Assembly (NCBI RefSeq): GCF_000152705.1
Contig: NZ_CH672413.1
Location: 930,001 to 994,000 of the forward strand
Length of the DNA: 64,000 nucleotides
DNA from: Janibacter sp. HTCC2649
Lineage (GTDB): Bacteria > Actinomycetota > Actinomycetes > Actinomycetales > Dermatophilaceae
Reading direction: 5' to 3'
Shown here: piece after piece, positions 27,108 through 33,924 of the stretch
How positions within the stretch are numbered: position 1 is the stretch's first letter
Layout: the number at the start of each line of letters is the position of its first letter
The notes under the pieces: model-generated
The model's database searches: none
What the model was told of the DNA's origin: nothing
What the model saw: the letters and a program-made list of their open reading frames with translations, nothing else
Program-made: the position numbers and the translations under genes

Positions 27108-27631
27108 GCAAGGGGAACCGGACTCGACGTCGAGAGCTGGGGCTACTGCCCGAGCTGGTCAAGTGCTCCGCCAGGAAGACCAACGGCGACCCTTGTGCTG
27201 CCTCACCCGTGAGGGGAGCGACCGTCTGCAACAAGCATGGAGGCAGTGCCCCGCAGGTCAAGAGGAAGGCCCAAGAGCGGCTACTCGATGGCGTGCCGAA
27301 GATGCTGCGGATGCGCAAGGAACTGGCGTCCAACGAGGACGTACCTCCGCAGGTGCGTCTCGCTGCGATCCGGGACTGGCTCGACCGTGCAGGCATCGAC
27401 CGCAAGATCGAAATCGAGGTCACGTCGTCCTCCTTCGAGGACTTCGTCTCGGGCGTGCTGGCGGAGGTGAGCGAAGACGTCGCTGTCGCCAACCGGCAGG
27501 ACTACTCGTCCCGCTACGACAACGGCAACGTCGTCGCCGGCGAACTGGCGGTCTCGACTCCGGATGACAGCGACCGGGCACCCCTCCCGACCGCCTCTCC
27601 ACCCACGGCTCCATACCGCGCGTCTCGCTAA
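27104..27631 (+). CDS. Cys/His (HGG) phage-type protein
   Basis: 175 residues from ATG 27104, in a 4-base overlap with the Trp-rich peptide gene. The N-terminus has a zinc-type pattern (CSARKTNGDPC then VCNKHGGSAPQVKRKA) seen in small actinophage and phage proteins, often encoded close to packaging genes. A helical segment follows (MLRMRKELASNEDVPPQVRL) and a low-complexity tail. The overall plan (DNA-binding front, helical middle, disordered tail) would suit a small terminase-like or other DNA-recognition protein; that is inference, and no large terminase gene is present. Confidence 0.6.
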   Translation: MSKGNRTRRRELGLLPELVKCSARKTNGDPCAASPVRGATVCNKHGGSAPQVKRKAQERLLDGVPKMLRMRKELASNEDVPPQVRLAAIRDWLDRAGIDRKIEIEVTSSSFEDFVSGVLAEVSEDVAVANRQDYSSRYDNGNVVAGELAVSTPDDSDRAPLPTASPPTAPYRASR

Positions 27632-27712
27632 CCCGGCGATTCGTGAGCGGGTCTGTGCCGCAGCGGCTTTCGCGTGAGCACGGTTCTGAACTTCTCGCTC
27701 GATCCTCTGCAA

Positions 27713-27748
27713 GGTGGTCCTGTCGGACAAACGTCCGGCACGACCACC
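27713..27748 (+). promoter_or_regulatory. long hairpin directly upstream of a ribosome-binding site
   Basis: 16-base arms (27713-27728 and 27733-27748, core GGTGGTC...GACCACC, two imperfect pairs) with a 4-base loop, ending 3 bases before the AGGAGG site of the next gene. It could end upstream transcription, stabilise the downstream mRNA, or control its translation. Confidence 0.55.
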
Positions 27749-27766
27749 AGCCAGGAGGCACCCGCC

Positions 27767-28240
27767 ATGTCCACGAACACCAACACGACAAAGGCCAGCA
27801 CCGTGACCGCAGCCAAGAAGGCAGCCGCCAAGGCCAACGCCAGCGCAGCAACCAAGGCAGCAGCCAGCGCGCCGACGCAGAACGCACAGAAGGCCCCCAA
27901 GGCAACCACGGCGGCTACGCCAGCCAAGACCCCGCAGAACGCCGATGCGCCGATGTGGGCCAACGTGAAGTTCTACCGACTTCGCAAGGTCGGAACCGCT
28001 CGTCACCTGCCCTACTTTGCGCCGGGCACACCCGAGCGTAAGGACGCCGAGAAGGTGGCGTCACTGGTCGCTAAGGGCAAGTCCGCAAGCGAGGTCGCCG
28101 AAGCCACCGAGCGCAGTGTCTCCACCGTGCGCCGTCTCGTGGCCGCTGTGCAGTTGGCTCAGGACGTCGAGTCGGGCCAGTACGACAACGCCATCGTTGA
28201 CGGCAAGGTCGTCCTCCCGGCGCGCGAGGAGACCAAGTGA
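27767..28240 (+). CDS. Lys/Ala-rich protein with C-terminal helix-turn-helix
   Basis: 157 residues from ATG 27767 with AGGAGG upstream. Residues 1-60 are low-complexity Ala/Lys/Thr repeats (AAKKAAAKANASAATKAAAS), like a histone-H1-type or HU-tail DNA-coating segment. The C-terminal half is folded and contains a helix-turn-helix of the recombinase/transposase type (ASLVAKGKSASEVAEATERS, then VSTVRRLVAAVQLAQ). A DNA-binding architectural protein or regulator for the recombinases encoded just downstream is likely. It overlaps the next gene by 4 bases. Confidence 0.65.
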   Translation: MSTNTNTTKASTVTAAKKAAAKANASAATKAAASAPTQNAQKAPKATTAATPAKTPQNADAPMWANVKFYRLRKVGTARHLPYFAPGTPERKDAEKVASLVAKGKSASEVAEATERSVSTVRRLVAAVQLAQDVESGQYDNAIVDGKVVLPAREETK

Positions 28241-28572
28241 AGCCCGTGCTGGTCATCCTCATTGCGCCCGTCAGCACCCACGCAGCCGAAGCGGGCAAGC
28301 GCGTCGCCCTGTGCGGACAGACCGGCGTGCCGTTGCTGACGTTGGTGCGCAGCTCGTTCGACTTCACCTGTGAACGGTGCGTGCCGCTGGTTCAGGACGC
28401 GCTTGGGCTGACGTCGGTCAACGACCCCGGCAGCGTCGGCTTCGTCGTCGTGGGCGAGTGGTCGGCGCGGTGCGTCACCTGTGGGCTGGTCGACGGGGCC
28501 GTCCCCGTGAGTGCCCACCTGCGAGAGACGGGCCACGAGGGCTACTCAGTCGTGGATGAGGACGAGTCATGA
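28237..28572 (+). CDS. hypothetical Cys-pair protein (111 aa)
   Basis: 111 residues from GTG 28237 (GTGA overlap with the previous gene), ending in an ATGA overlap with the serine recombinase gene. Two Cys pairs (CERC and CVTC) with a lone Cys in ALCGQTG suggest a small zinc ribbon. The sequence is otherwise unremarkable and acidic at its end. No family is recognised. Its lock-step position in a four-gene overlapping set with two recombinases suggests a recombination accessory, but this is position only. Confidence 0.6.
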   Translation: MKPVLVILIAPVSTHAAEAGKRVALCGQTGVPLLTLVRSSFDFTCERCVPLVQDALGLTSVNDPGSVGFVVVGEWSARCVTCGLVDGAVPVSAHLRETGHEGYSVVDEDES

Positions 28573-29246
28573 AGGTCATCGCCTACGTACGGGTCTCGAC
28601 CGACGAGCAGGCAGGCAGCGGTCTCGGTATTGCAGCCCAACGAGCAGCGATCACGGATGAGGCCGAACGGCGAGGCTGGGAACTGATCTGGATCGAGGAC
28701 GCTGGCGTCAGCGCTGGTTCCCTGGACCGTCCCGGCCTCGCCCACGCCCGAGAGATGCTTGCCGCTGGCAAGGCCGATGGGCTGGTCGTGTCGAAGTTGG
28801 ACCGTCTGAGCCGCTCGATGCTGGACTTCGCCACCGTCATGGACGAGGCGAGGAAGCAGAAGTGGTCGCTGATCACTTTGGATCTCGGAGTGGACATGAC
28901 TACCCCGTCAGGCCAACTCCTGGCGAACGTGTTCGCGGCCTTCGCGGCTTTTGAGCGCGAGTTGATACGGCAGCGCACTCGTGACGCGCTACAGGCTGCC
29001 AAGGCACGCGGCCAACGGCTTGGCCGACCCCGGCTCACCCCCGACGACGTGGTCGCCCGAGTGGTGGCCCTCAGCGCCAATCTGAGCGCTTCACAGGTAG
29101 CCAAGGCGCTCACGGCCGAAGGCGTTCCTACGACCCGTGGTGCGGCCGAGTGGCGACCGTCCACCATCCGGCGGCTCCTGAAGGGGCACGCGCTGGACCA
29201 AGAGTCAGTCGATGCGCTGGCATCGCGAGAGAAGGAGTCGGCATGA
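28569..29246 (+). CDS. serine recombinase (resolvase/invertase type)
   Basis: 225 residues. The catalytic domain has nucleophile Ser10 (IAYVRVSTDEQ), then KLDRLSRSMLDF with the catalytic Arg residues, and GQLLANVFAAFAAFERELI of the E-helix. A short linker leads to a C-terminal helix-turn-helix (ASQVAKALTAEGVPTTRGAA, then WRPSTIRRLL). The size is that of small resolvases, not large serine integrases, so it more likely resolves dimers or inverts DNA than drives integration. It overlaps the tyrosine integrase gene downstream by 4 bases, an unusual pairing. Confidence 0.92.
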   Translation: MKVIAYVRVSTDEQAGSGLGIAAQRAAITDEAERRGWELIWIEDAGVSAGSLDRPGLAHAREMLAAGKADGLVVSKLDRLSRSMLDFATVMDEARKQKWSLITLDLGVDMTTPSGQLLANVFAAFAAFERELIRQRTRDALQAAKARGQRLGRPRLTPDDVVARVVALSANLSASQVAKALTAEGVPTTRGAAEWRPSTIRRLLKGHALDQESVDALASREKESA

Positions 29247-30427
29247 GTTCCAAGAAGGTGTACGAGAAGCGGGAGCGCGGCATCCGCGAGGTCTTCCGTG
29301 AGTACCCCGACGGGCGCAAAGAAAGCGCAGGTTTCGAAGTGCGCGTGGGGCAGAAGCGCGTCGGTGGACTCATCAAGGGCTTGAAGAACGCTCAGAAGAT
29401 CCGAGAGGCAGCGGCAGCCGACAACCACAAGGGCGCGTTCATCGCTCCGAGCGAGGGTAAGGCCACGGTGAAGGAGATGGCCGACCGTTGGCTCAACGGC
29501 AGCAAGGCCGCGAAGTGGAAGCCCAGGACCCGAGCAGGCTACGAGGGCATCGTCCGGCATCGCCTCGCCCCGCTGCACGCCCACGCCGTCAAGGACGTGA
29601 CACCGGCAGTCGTGGACGCCTTCCTCGCGTCGATGTTGAAGGAGGGGCTGGCCCCGTCGACTGTGCGGCACGTCTACCACGTCCTGAACCAGTCTCTCCG
29701 GCTTGCCGTGCGAGACCGCCTCATCCTCGCGAACCCGTGCGCTGACGTAGACCGCCCCGGCCTCGTCCGAGACAAGCCGGCGATCCCGGAGAGGGATGAA
29801 GTGGAGAAGCTTCTCAACGCGCTGGCTGACCTCCCGCATGACCGGGCGGCTGAGTGGTCCCTGTATGCGGAGGTCGCCGCGTATGCCGGTCTCCGAGCGG
29901 GTGAGATCACCGGCCTACGGGTGAGCGCCCTTCTGCCCTTGGAGAACTCGCTCCTGGTCAACGAGACCGTCACCGTCATCAGCGGCAGTCTCAGCGCAGG
30001 GACCCCGAAGAGCCGAGCCGGGAAGCGGCGAGTGCCGTTGCCGCCTAGCCTCAGTGCCCGGCTAATCGCACTCTCCATGGGCAAGGCCCGAGACGCCTAC
30101 GTGTTCGGCGACGGGACGACCCCGTTCCGTCATGGCAACTTCTATCGACGGGTGTTCCGTCCCGCTGCCGCTGCCGTTGGTCTGCCCACTCTGACCTTCC
30201 ACCAGTTGCGGCACTTCTACGCGTCGGTGCTGCTCACGAACCCGAACCTGTCCGCCGTGGACATCGCGAAGGTGCTCGGACACGCCGACGCCAACCTGCT
30301 CTTCAACACCTACGGCCACTCGTTCAAGGACGCGGGCGCTGGCGTGGGCGAGTGGCTGGACACCCTGCGCTCCTCCCCCACGACCACGGGAACCGTTGTC
30401 CCGCTCGCCACCAAGGCGACCGGCTGA
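29243..30427 (+). CDS. tyrosine integrase
   Basis: 394 residues from ATG 29243. There is an N-terminal arm-binding region (1-65), a SAM-like core-binding domain (about 73-165) and a catalytic domain with Arg218 (YAGLRAGEI), a basic Lys in TPKSRAGKRRV, His320-x-x-Arg323 (HQLRH), His347 (LGHAD) and nucleophile Tyr357 (NTYGHS). It should recombine attP with the tRNA-Met attB; the 45-bp att repeats end in the anticodon loop, a normal crossover zone for this family. The gene ends 3.3 kb from attR, with defence-type genes between. Confidence 0.95.
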   Translation: MSSKKVYEKRERGIREVFREYPDGRKESAGFEVRVGQKRVGGLIKGLKNAQKIREAAAADNHKGAFIAPSEGKATVKEMADRWLNGSKAAKWKPRTRAGYEGIVRHRLAPLHAHAVKDVTPAVVDAFLASMLKEGLAPSTVRHVYHVLNQSLRLAVRDRLILANPCADVDRPGLVRDKPAIPERDEVEKLLNALADLPHDRAAEWSLYAEVAAYAGLRAGEITGLRVSALLPLENSLLVNETVTVISGSLSAGTPKSRAGKRRVPLPPSLSARLIALSMGKARDAYVFGDGTTPFRHGNFYRRVFRPAAAAVGLPTLTFHQLRHFYASVLLTNPNLSAVDIAKVLGHADANLLFNTYGHSFKDAGAGVGEWLDTLRSSPTTTGTVVPLATKATG

Positions 30428-30452
30428 CGCGAAACCACACGGCCAAGAGGCC

Positions 30453-30473
30453 CGAACCGAAAGCGCCGGTTCG
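30453..30473. terminator. short hairpin between convergent integrase and AbiTii genes
   Basis: CGAACCG (30453-30459) and CGGTTCG (30467-30473) form a perfect 7-bp stem with a 7-base loop in the 56-base gap between two convergent genes. Confidence 0.6.
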
Positions 30474-30483
30474 CGAAGAGGAC

Positions 30484-31425
30484 CTAGTCGGAATGGGCGG
30501 CGCCCGCTGGGGCTAACCGGATCAATTCACCCAGCGCGACATACGTCTGCAAGAACACGAACCGCGCCTCCCCTGAACTGACCTCGGCGTGCAGCCCAGT
30601 CGACGTACGGTCGTAGAGGTCACTGACGGTCCTCCGCAGTCGGTCACGCCGACCTTTAGGGGCTCCACTTTCGTACGCCCAGATCTGCAGGCGATTCAGG
30701 ACATTCGAACGCCCAGCCTTTAAAGGCTGCCCATCCACGACTACCGGTTCATCACGGGCCGGAACGAGAGCGTCCGCGACCGCGTCGATGAGGCGGCGAC
30801 ACGTACTCATTGCTTGACTTACTGCCTCGCCGTCTCCGCCGCGCAGCCGAGCAGTGACGCTCTCGATCTTCGACAGAAGCGTTCGATCGAGGCTGCCGAG
30901 CGTCCCATCGACCTCAGTCTGCGCCTGTTGAAAAAGAGACTCTTGGATGGCACTGAACTTGAGCTCATGGTTCATCGCACTGACTTGGTCGTAAACAGTC
31001 GTCACCACCTGCGTGGCAACGCTCTGCATCATTCCGAGGACTTCGGCGTGCTTCGATAGGTGATTGTCGTGATTTGTCGACGCAATCGAACCGTAGTCGC
31101 CCGAGAAGCTCCGGCCTCCCTTGTCCGAATCCAAGCGAGCCTTCGAAGACTCGGCGTTCGCGACGATCTTTGACAAGGGGACAAAGAAGTACTTGCCTTC
31201 GCTCTTCCCTGATTCGCGACCTGCCCGTCGGAGCCAGGCCCCATCGGTTCCATCGAGGGGATAGCCCTCCCGCTCGTACCGGAGGAAATTCGCGAAGTCC
31301 TCGTTCGGCACAAGCCTGACAAGGCGACTAGCCTTCATCACGATCTGCATCGGAGACAGGCGAGAGAGCTCAATGTCTTCCAAGATCTCTTCTGATAGCA
31401 AGAGTGCTTCAGCGGTGCGGTCCAT
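30484..31425 (-). CDS. AbiTii-domain protein with HEPN-like C-terminus (candidate phage defence)
   Basis: 313 residues from ATG 31425 (GGGGAAG upstream); a GTG at 31470 overlapping the preceding gene is an alternative start. The first 75 residues match the AbiTii pattern (LLLSEEILEDIELSRLSPMQ; NEDFANFLRYEREGYPLDG). The rest is helical and ends with RTSTGLHAEVSSGEARFVFL, whose Arg273-x5-His279 fits the catalytic motif of HEPN ribonucleases. AbiTii proteins are linked to abortive infection and other defence systems. The partner gene upstream is on the same strand. Defence function is inferred from family and from location in an integrated element. Confidence 0.75.
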   Translation of the reverse strand: MDRTAEALLLSEEILEDIELSRLSPMQIVMKASRLVRLVPNEDFANFLRYEREGYPLDGTDGAWLRRAGRESGKSEGKYFFVPLSKIVANAESSKARLDSDKGGRSFSGDYGSIASTNHDNHLSKHAEVLGMMQSVATQVVTTVYDQVSAMNHELKFSAIQESLFQQAQTEVDGTLGSLDRTLLSKIESVTARLRGGDGEAVSQAMSTCRRLIDAVADALVPARDEPVVVDGQPLKAGRSNVLNRLQIWAYESGAPKGRRDRLRRTVSDLYDRTSTGLHAEVSSGEARFVFLQTYVALGELIRLAPAGAAHSD

Positions 31426-31466
31426 CACGCTTCCCCGTAGTCGATGACTGCTTCGCGGTGATGATG

Positions 31467-32177
31467 TCACGCGCCCTGCCCCGAAGGCTCGTCATCACGA
31501 CCGTCTTCGTCGTATAGAAAGTCCGCCAGTTGATCTGAGTTCCAAGACGACCAACGCTCAACCTGCCGGTGGATGCCCTTGTTCGCCTCCTCGAGTCGTC
31601 TCCACGTTCTGCATGGGTACGCCTGCCCGCACCAGCACAGCCCCTCAGTGCCTTCCTCCTCGTCGTGGTCGAGGACGACCTCCACGAGAGCGGCTCGCCA
31701 CTTCGCGCGCTTCCTGTAAGCCTGTTGACGTTCTCCGTGAAGCGCTCGGAACTGCTCGTGGGCAACCGCTCTGTCGCGCCAATAGAGCGCGGCGTGACTC
31801 TCGGCTCGGGCCAATCGGCGCGCGTCGTCTTCGCCATTCAGGCTTCGGTGCCCTTCACACTCGATGCAGACAGTCGTTGCCACATCCTCACCACCTCGGT
31901 GCACCCAGCGTCGTTGACAGCACGGGCACGTCCTGGGCCAGTCTCTGGTGGGCGGAGTCGCCGGCGTTTTGAGCGGCATCGTCGCGCGAACAGGGATCGA
32001 TCGGGACTCAGGGCGGCGTCTGCTCTTCCAGAACCTTCGTAAGGTGGCTTCCTGCGCATCCGTCAAATGCGCACCCATCCTGACGCGAGGGATTCCGCAG
32101 TCGCTGAGCGACTTGAACATGGCCTGCTTATCGATACCCAGCTCGCGCGCCAACTTGCCCGGCGTCATCTCCGTCAT
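31467..32177 (-). CDS. zinc-finger protein with IF2N-like N-terminus, partner of AbiTii gene
   Basis: 236 residues from ATG 32177. The N-terminus (MTPGKLARELGIDKQAMFKS, then LTDAQEATLRRFW) resembles the small helical domain at the start of initiation factor IF-2 that is reused in some regulators. The middle has CPCCQRRW...CIEC, a likely zinc ribbon, and later CWCGQAYPC, a second Cys cluster, joined by a charged helix. The stop is 3 bases inside the alternative start of the AbiTii gene, so they form a two-gene operon. It may sense infection or act as antitoxin; no family hit is claimed. Confidence 0.6.
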   Translation of the reverse strand: MTEMTPGKLARELGIDKQAMFKSLSDCGIPRVRMGAHLTDAQEATLRRFWKSRRRPESRSIPVRATMPLKTPATPPTRDWPRTCPCCQRRWVHRGGEDVATTVCIECEGHRSLNGEDDARRLARAESHAALYWRDRAVAHEQFRALHGERQQAYRKRAKWRAALVEVVLDHDEEEGTEGLCWCGQAYPCRTWRRLEEANKGIHRQVERWSSWNSDQLADFLYDEDGRDDEPSGQGA

Positions 32178-32352
32178 GGATCTATTGAGACACACGCTGC
32201 CGACAGTCCCGTGGAGCCATCCACAGGCAGAGGCAGCGGTGGCAATGGCCTCGCCCGGGTCGATACCTCCGTTTCGAGCCTCGGGTCACGAGCCCTTGCA
32301 TTGCCGCGTGCCGATACGAGCCTCAGCGACCCCGTCGACCGATACTCAGACC
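32178..32352. other. divergent promoter region of the defence-type genes
   Basis: 175 bases between the minus-strand zinc-finger gene and the plus-strand membrane coiled-coil gene, holding both promoters. GATACT at 32341-32346 lies 6 bases before the ATG at 32353, suggesting a leaderless transcript for the right-hand gene. Confidence 0.4.
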
Positions 32353-32964
32353 ATGGCAACTTGGGCGGATGCGGCACAAACCCTCGCGACAGCGGGCGTT
32401 GGTGGACTGGTAGTCGCCGGAGCGCAGTGGCTCCAGCAGCGTTCTCAGTTCAACGAGGCCGCTAGCGTTCGGGCCGAGGAACGCGAGGTACAAGCCCTGC
32501 GAGAGGCACGCGAAGACCGTTCCAATATGTGCGCTGCACTCGTGCAAGACCTGAACGAGGCACTAGATGCACGACAGGTCGCGTGGGATGGCCTTGATGA
32601 ATGGGACGCACACCACGAGTACTGGAAGCGGAGGGATCGGGCCGACATGCCAGACGGGATGCCGGACCCAATGAGGCCGTTGTCGAAGTGCCGCACGGCT
32701 GCGCAGACGATGAATGCCGCGCTTGCACGGCTGGAAGCGCGCGCGCAGTCCGCTGCCTCTGAAACGTGGGTCAGCGACGCAGTGGCGGATGCGAGGGCCA
32801 CGATCCACCCCTACAACGTGATCTTGCCCGGTCGTGATCGCGACGTCGACACGGACGAAAGCAGCACGGAGACCGGCGACACGGTGGCTGGGCGACTGAC
32901 CCGAGTCGTCATGCAGACCTGCGCCAGCATCATGAAGCAAGACGACGGTCGCAAGTCTGAGTGA
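32353..32964 (+). CDS. membrane-anchored coiled-coil hypothetical protein
   Basis: 203 residues from ATG 32353. One short hydrophobic helix near the N-terminus (about residues 10-24, LATAGVGGLVVAGAQWL) is followed by a long charged helix (FNEAASVRAEEREVQALREA and on), then a soluble acidic region. This resembles small phage or element proteins with an inside-facing coiled coil; it also resembles the anchor proteins in some defence systems. It is divergent from the AbiTii operon and overlaps the next small frame at its stop. No family recognised. Confidence 0.6.
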   Translation: MATWADAAQTLATAGVGGLVVAGAQWLQQRSQFNEAASVRAEEREVQALREAREDRSNMCAALVQDLNEALDARQVAWDGLDEWDAHHEYWKRRDRADMPDGMPDPMRPLSKCRTAAQTMNAALARLEARAQSAASETWVSDAVADARATIHPYNVILPGRDRDVDTDESSTETGDTVAGRLTRVVMQTCASIMKQDDGRKSE

Positions 32965-33041
32965 GGTGGGCGTCCCCACCGTTGAAGCCGCAAGTCAAAT
33001 CCGCGCTGAACTTCCGCGCCCGCGTTCCCCACGCTTGGTAC

Positions 33042-33215
33042 ATGGCAACCGACGACGCATACGCAGACCACTCCGAGTACGACCCACCCATCGAGCTGCG
33101 ACCGCTCAACCTCGCCGAGCAGATGGCAGCGCAGTTGCGCCGTCAGGCCCAGGAGAACGACGACCCGGTGCCACCTATCGGTGGTGCTTACTCTCGCGAG
33201 CGCATGGGTCGCTGA
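33042..33215 (+). CDS. small hypothetical protein upstream of whiB
   Basis: 57 residues from ATG 33042; an in-frame GTG at 32961 that overlaps the previous stop would give 84. The sequence is acidic and helical (LNLAEQMAAQLRRQAQEND). It ends one base before the proposed whiB start, so the two are probably one unit. No family is recognised. Confidence 0.5.
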   Translation: MATDDAYADHSEYDPPIELRPLNLAEQMAAQLRRQAQENDDPVPPIGGAYSRERMGR

Positions 33216-33216
33216 C

Positions 33217-33552
33217 GTGGGAGACGTGAAGGGCCAGCCACACATCCCAGCATTCCCCCGGTCCAGCGGCGACCACCGCTGGATGAAGGACGCCTCCTGC
33301 GTTGGCAGGTCCGACCTGTTCTTCAGCGAGAGCACCAACGATCGCTCGGAGGCAAAGCGCATCTGTATGCGCTGCCCGGTGCTCCTCGCCTGTGCCGACT
33401 ACAGCGCACGCGTCGGGCCGTCGTTCGGTGTGTGGGCTGGCGGCAAGGAAGCACGGCTGTACGTCGCGAGCCGTCGGGCACAGGCCGACGCAGACAGGCA
33501 GGCGGCAGCCAAGGCCGACCACGCACCCGCATCGGCTCAGATCGGCGCATAA
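33217..33552 (+). CDS. WhiB-family iron-sulfur regulator
   Basis: 111 residues from GTG 33217 (GTG 33226 with a closer GGGAG is possible). The four cluster-binding Cys are in WhiB order: Cys28 (ASCVGRSDLFF), Cys50 and Cys53 (RICMRCPV) and Cys59 (LLACADY), followed by the beta-turn GVWAGGKEAR. WhiB proteins carry a [4Fe-4S] cluster and act with the housekeeping sigma factor; actinophage copies have been shown to alter host septation or lysogeny. Here it sits 155 bases from attR, so it may let the element sense host state or manipulate host transcription. Confidence 0.93.
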   Translation: MGDVKGQPHIPAFPRSSGDHRWMKDASCVGRSDLFFSESTNDRSEAKRICMRCPVLLACADYSARVGPSFGVWAGGKEARLYVASRRAQADADRQAAAKADHAPASAQIGA

Positions 33553-33619
33553 GCCGACCAGCGCATCGGCTCAGAGGCCCTGCTGGCAGGGGCTGGTATC
33601 GACTGGCACGAAGTGGCAG

Positions 33620-33639
33620 ATGGCCCCAAAGTGGCCCCC
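33620..33639. promoter_or_regulatory. candidate integrase arm-type sites, right
   Basis: ATGGCCCCA (33620-33628) and GTGGCCCCC (33631-33639), with the same 2-base spacing as the pair inside attL, 67 bases from attR. Confidence 0.45.
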
Positions 33640-33706
33640 GAAGCAGGTTCGAGGGCCACTTGGATTTCAGCGAGTGCCAGTTTCCGCCTCTGGCCTGCAT
33701 GGATGT

Positions 33707-33751
33707 GAGTGGGGCGGCTGGGGCTTGAACCCAGGACCGACGGATTATGAG
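33707..33751. repeat. right attachment site (attR), within tRNA-Met
   Basis: 45 bases identical to 21725-21769. It covers the tRNA-Met 3' half through the anticodon loop; the tRNA continues intact to 33783, so this is the side that preserves the functional gene. Confidence 0.95.
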
Positions 33752-33783
33752 TCCGCTGCTCTGACCAACTGAGCTACCGCCCC
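33710..33783 (-). tRNA. tRNA-Met (CAT)
   Basis: 74 nt on the minus strand. The acceptor stem GGGGCGG/CCGCCCC pairs perfectly with discriminator A; the D arm is TAGCTCAGTTGGTCAGAGCA; the anticodon loop CTCATAA gives CAT; the T loop is GGTTCAAGC. CCA is not encoded. The stem sequence beside the anticodon looks like elongator Met rather than Ile2 with a modified CAT, but this is not certain. It is the integration site of the element. Confidence 0.92.
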
Positions 33784-33910
33784 TGAAGCGGAGCCGAGCC
33801 TACCTGCGGGAGGCGAGCGGACGGCATACCCCATGCGTGAAAGCCGCACCGCGACGTTGCGAATCGGTGACTCATCGGCGCGGACCTACGTGACGGGCGA
33901 CACGTACCGG

Positions 33911-33924
33911 TAGGTTGCCGCACA
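33911..33924 (+). promoter_or_regulatory. -10 box of gluA, leaderless type
   Basis: TAGGTT (33911-33916) lies 7 bases before the gluA ATG, with no Shine-Dalgarno sequence. The same TAGGTT arrangement precedes the flavoprotein gene at 40086. Confidence 0.5.

Larger units (their letters stand above)
21725..33751. mobile_element. integrative element (putative phage satellite) in tRNA-Met, about 12 kb
   Basis: Bounded by 45-bp direct repeats of a tRNA-Met 3' half, with a tyrosine integrase, excisionase and second (serine) recombinase inside. It encodes its own primase-helicase and a candidate iteron origin, several small overlapping genes, a defence-type gene (AbiTii) and WhiB. No structural, large terminase, lysis or FtsK/Tra conjugation genes are present, so it is neither a full prophage nor a pSAM2-like conjugative element. 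The window-wide GTATGCCG octamer occurs once here against about 35 times in the remaining 52 kb, supporting foreign origin. Satellite status is an inference. Confidence 0.85.

Noticed and set aside
30484-31470. AbiTii start at GTG 31470
   Set aside because: It adds 15 low-complexity residues; ATG 31425 with GGGGAAG fits the family start better, though the overlap with the upstream stop keeps it possible.
21725-33751. pSAM2-like conjugative element (AICE)
   Set aside because: No FtsK/SpoIIIE-type Tra protein, Spd genes or RepSA-type initiator are found; replication is by a primase-helicase.
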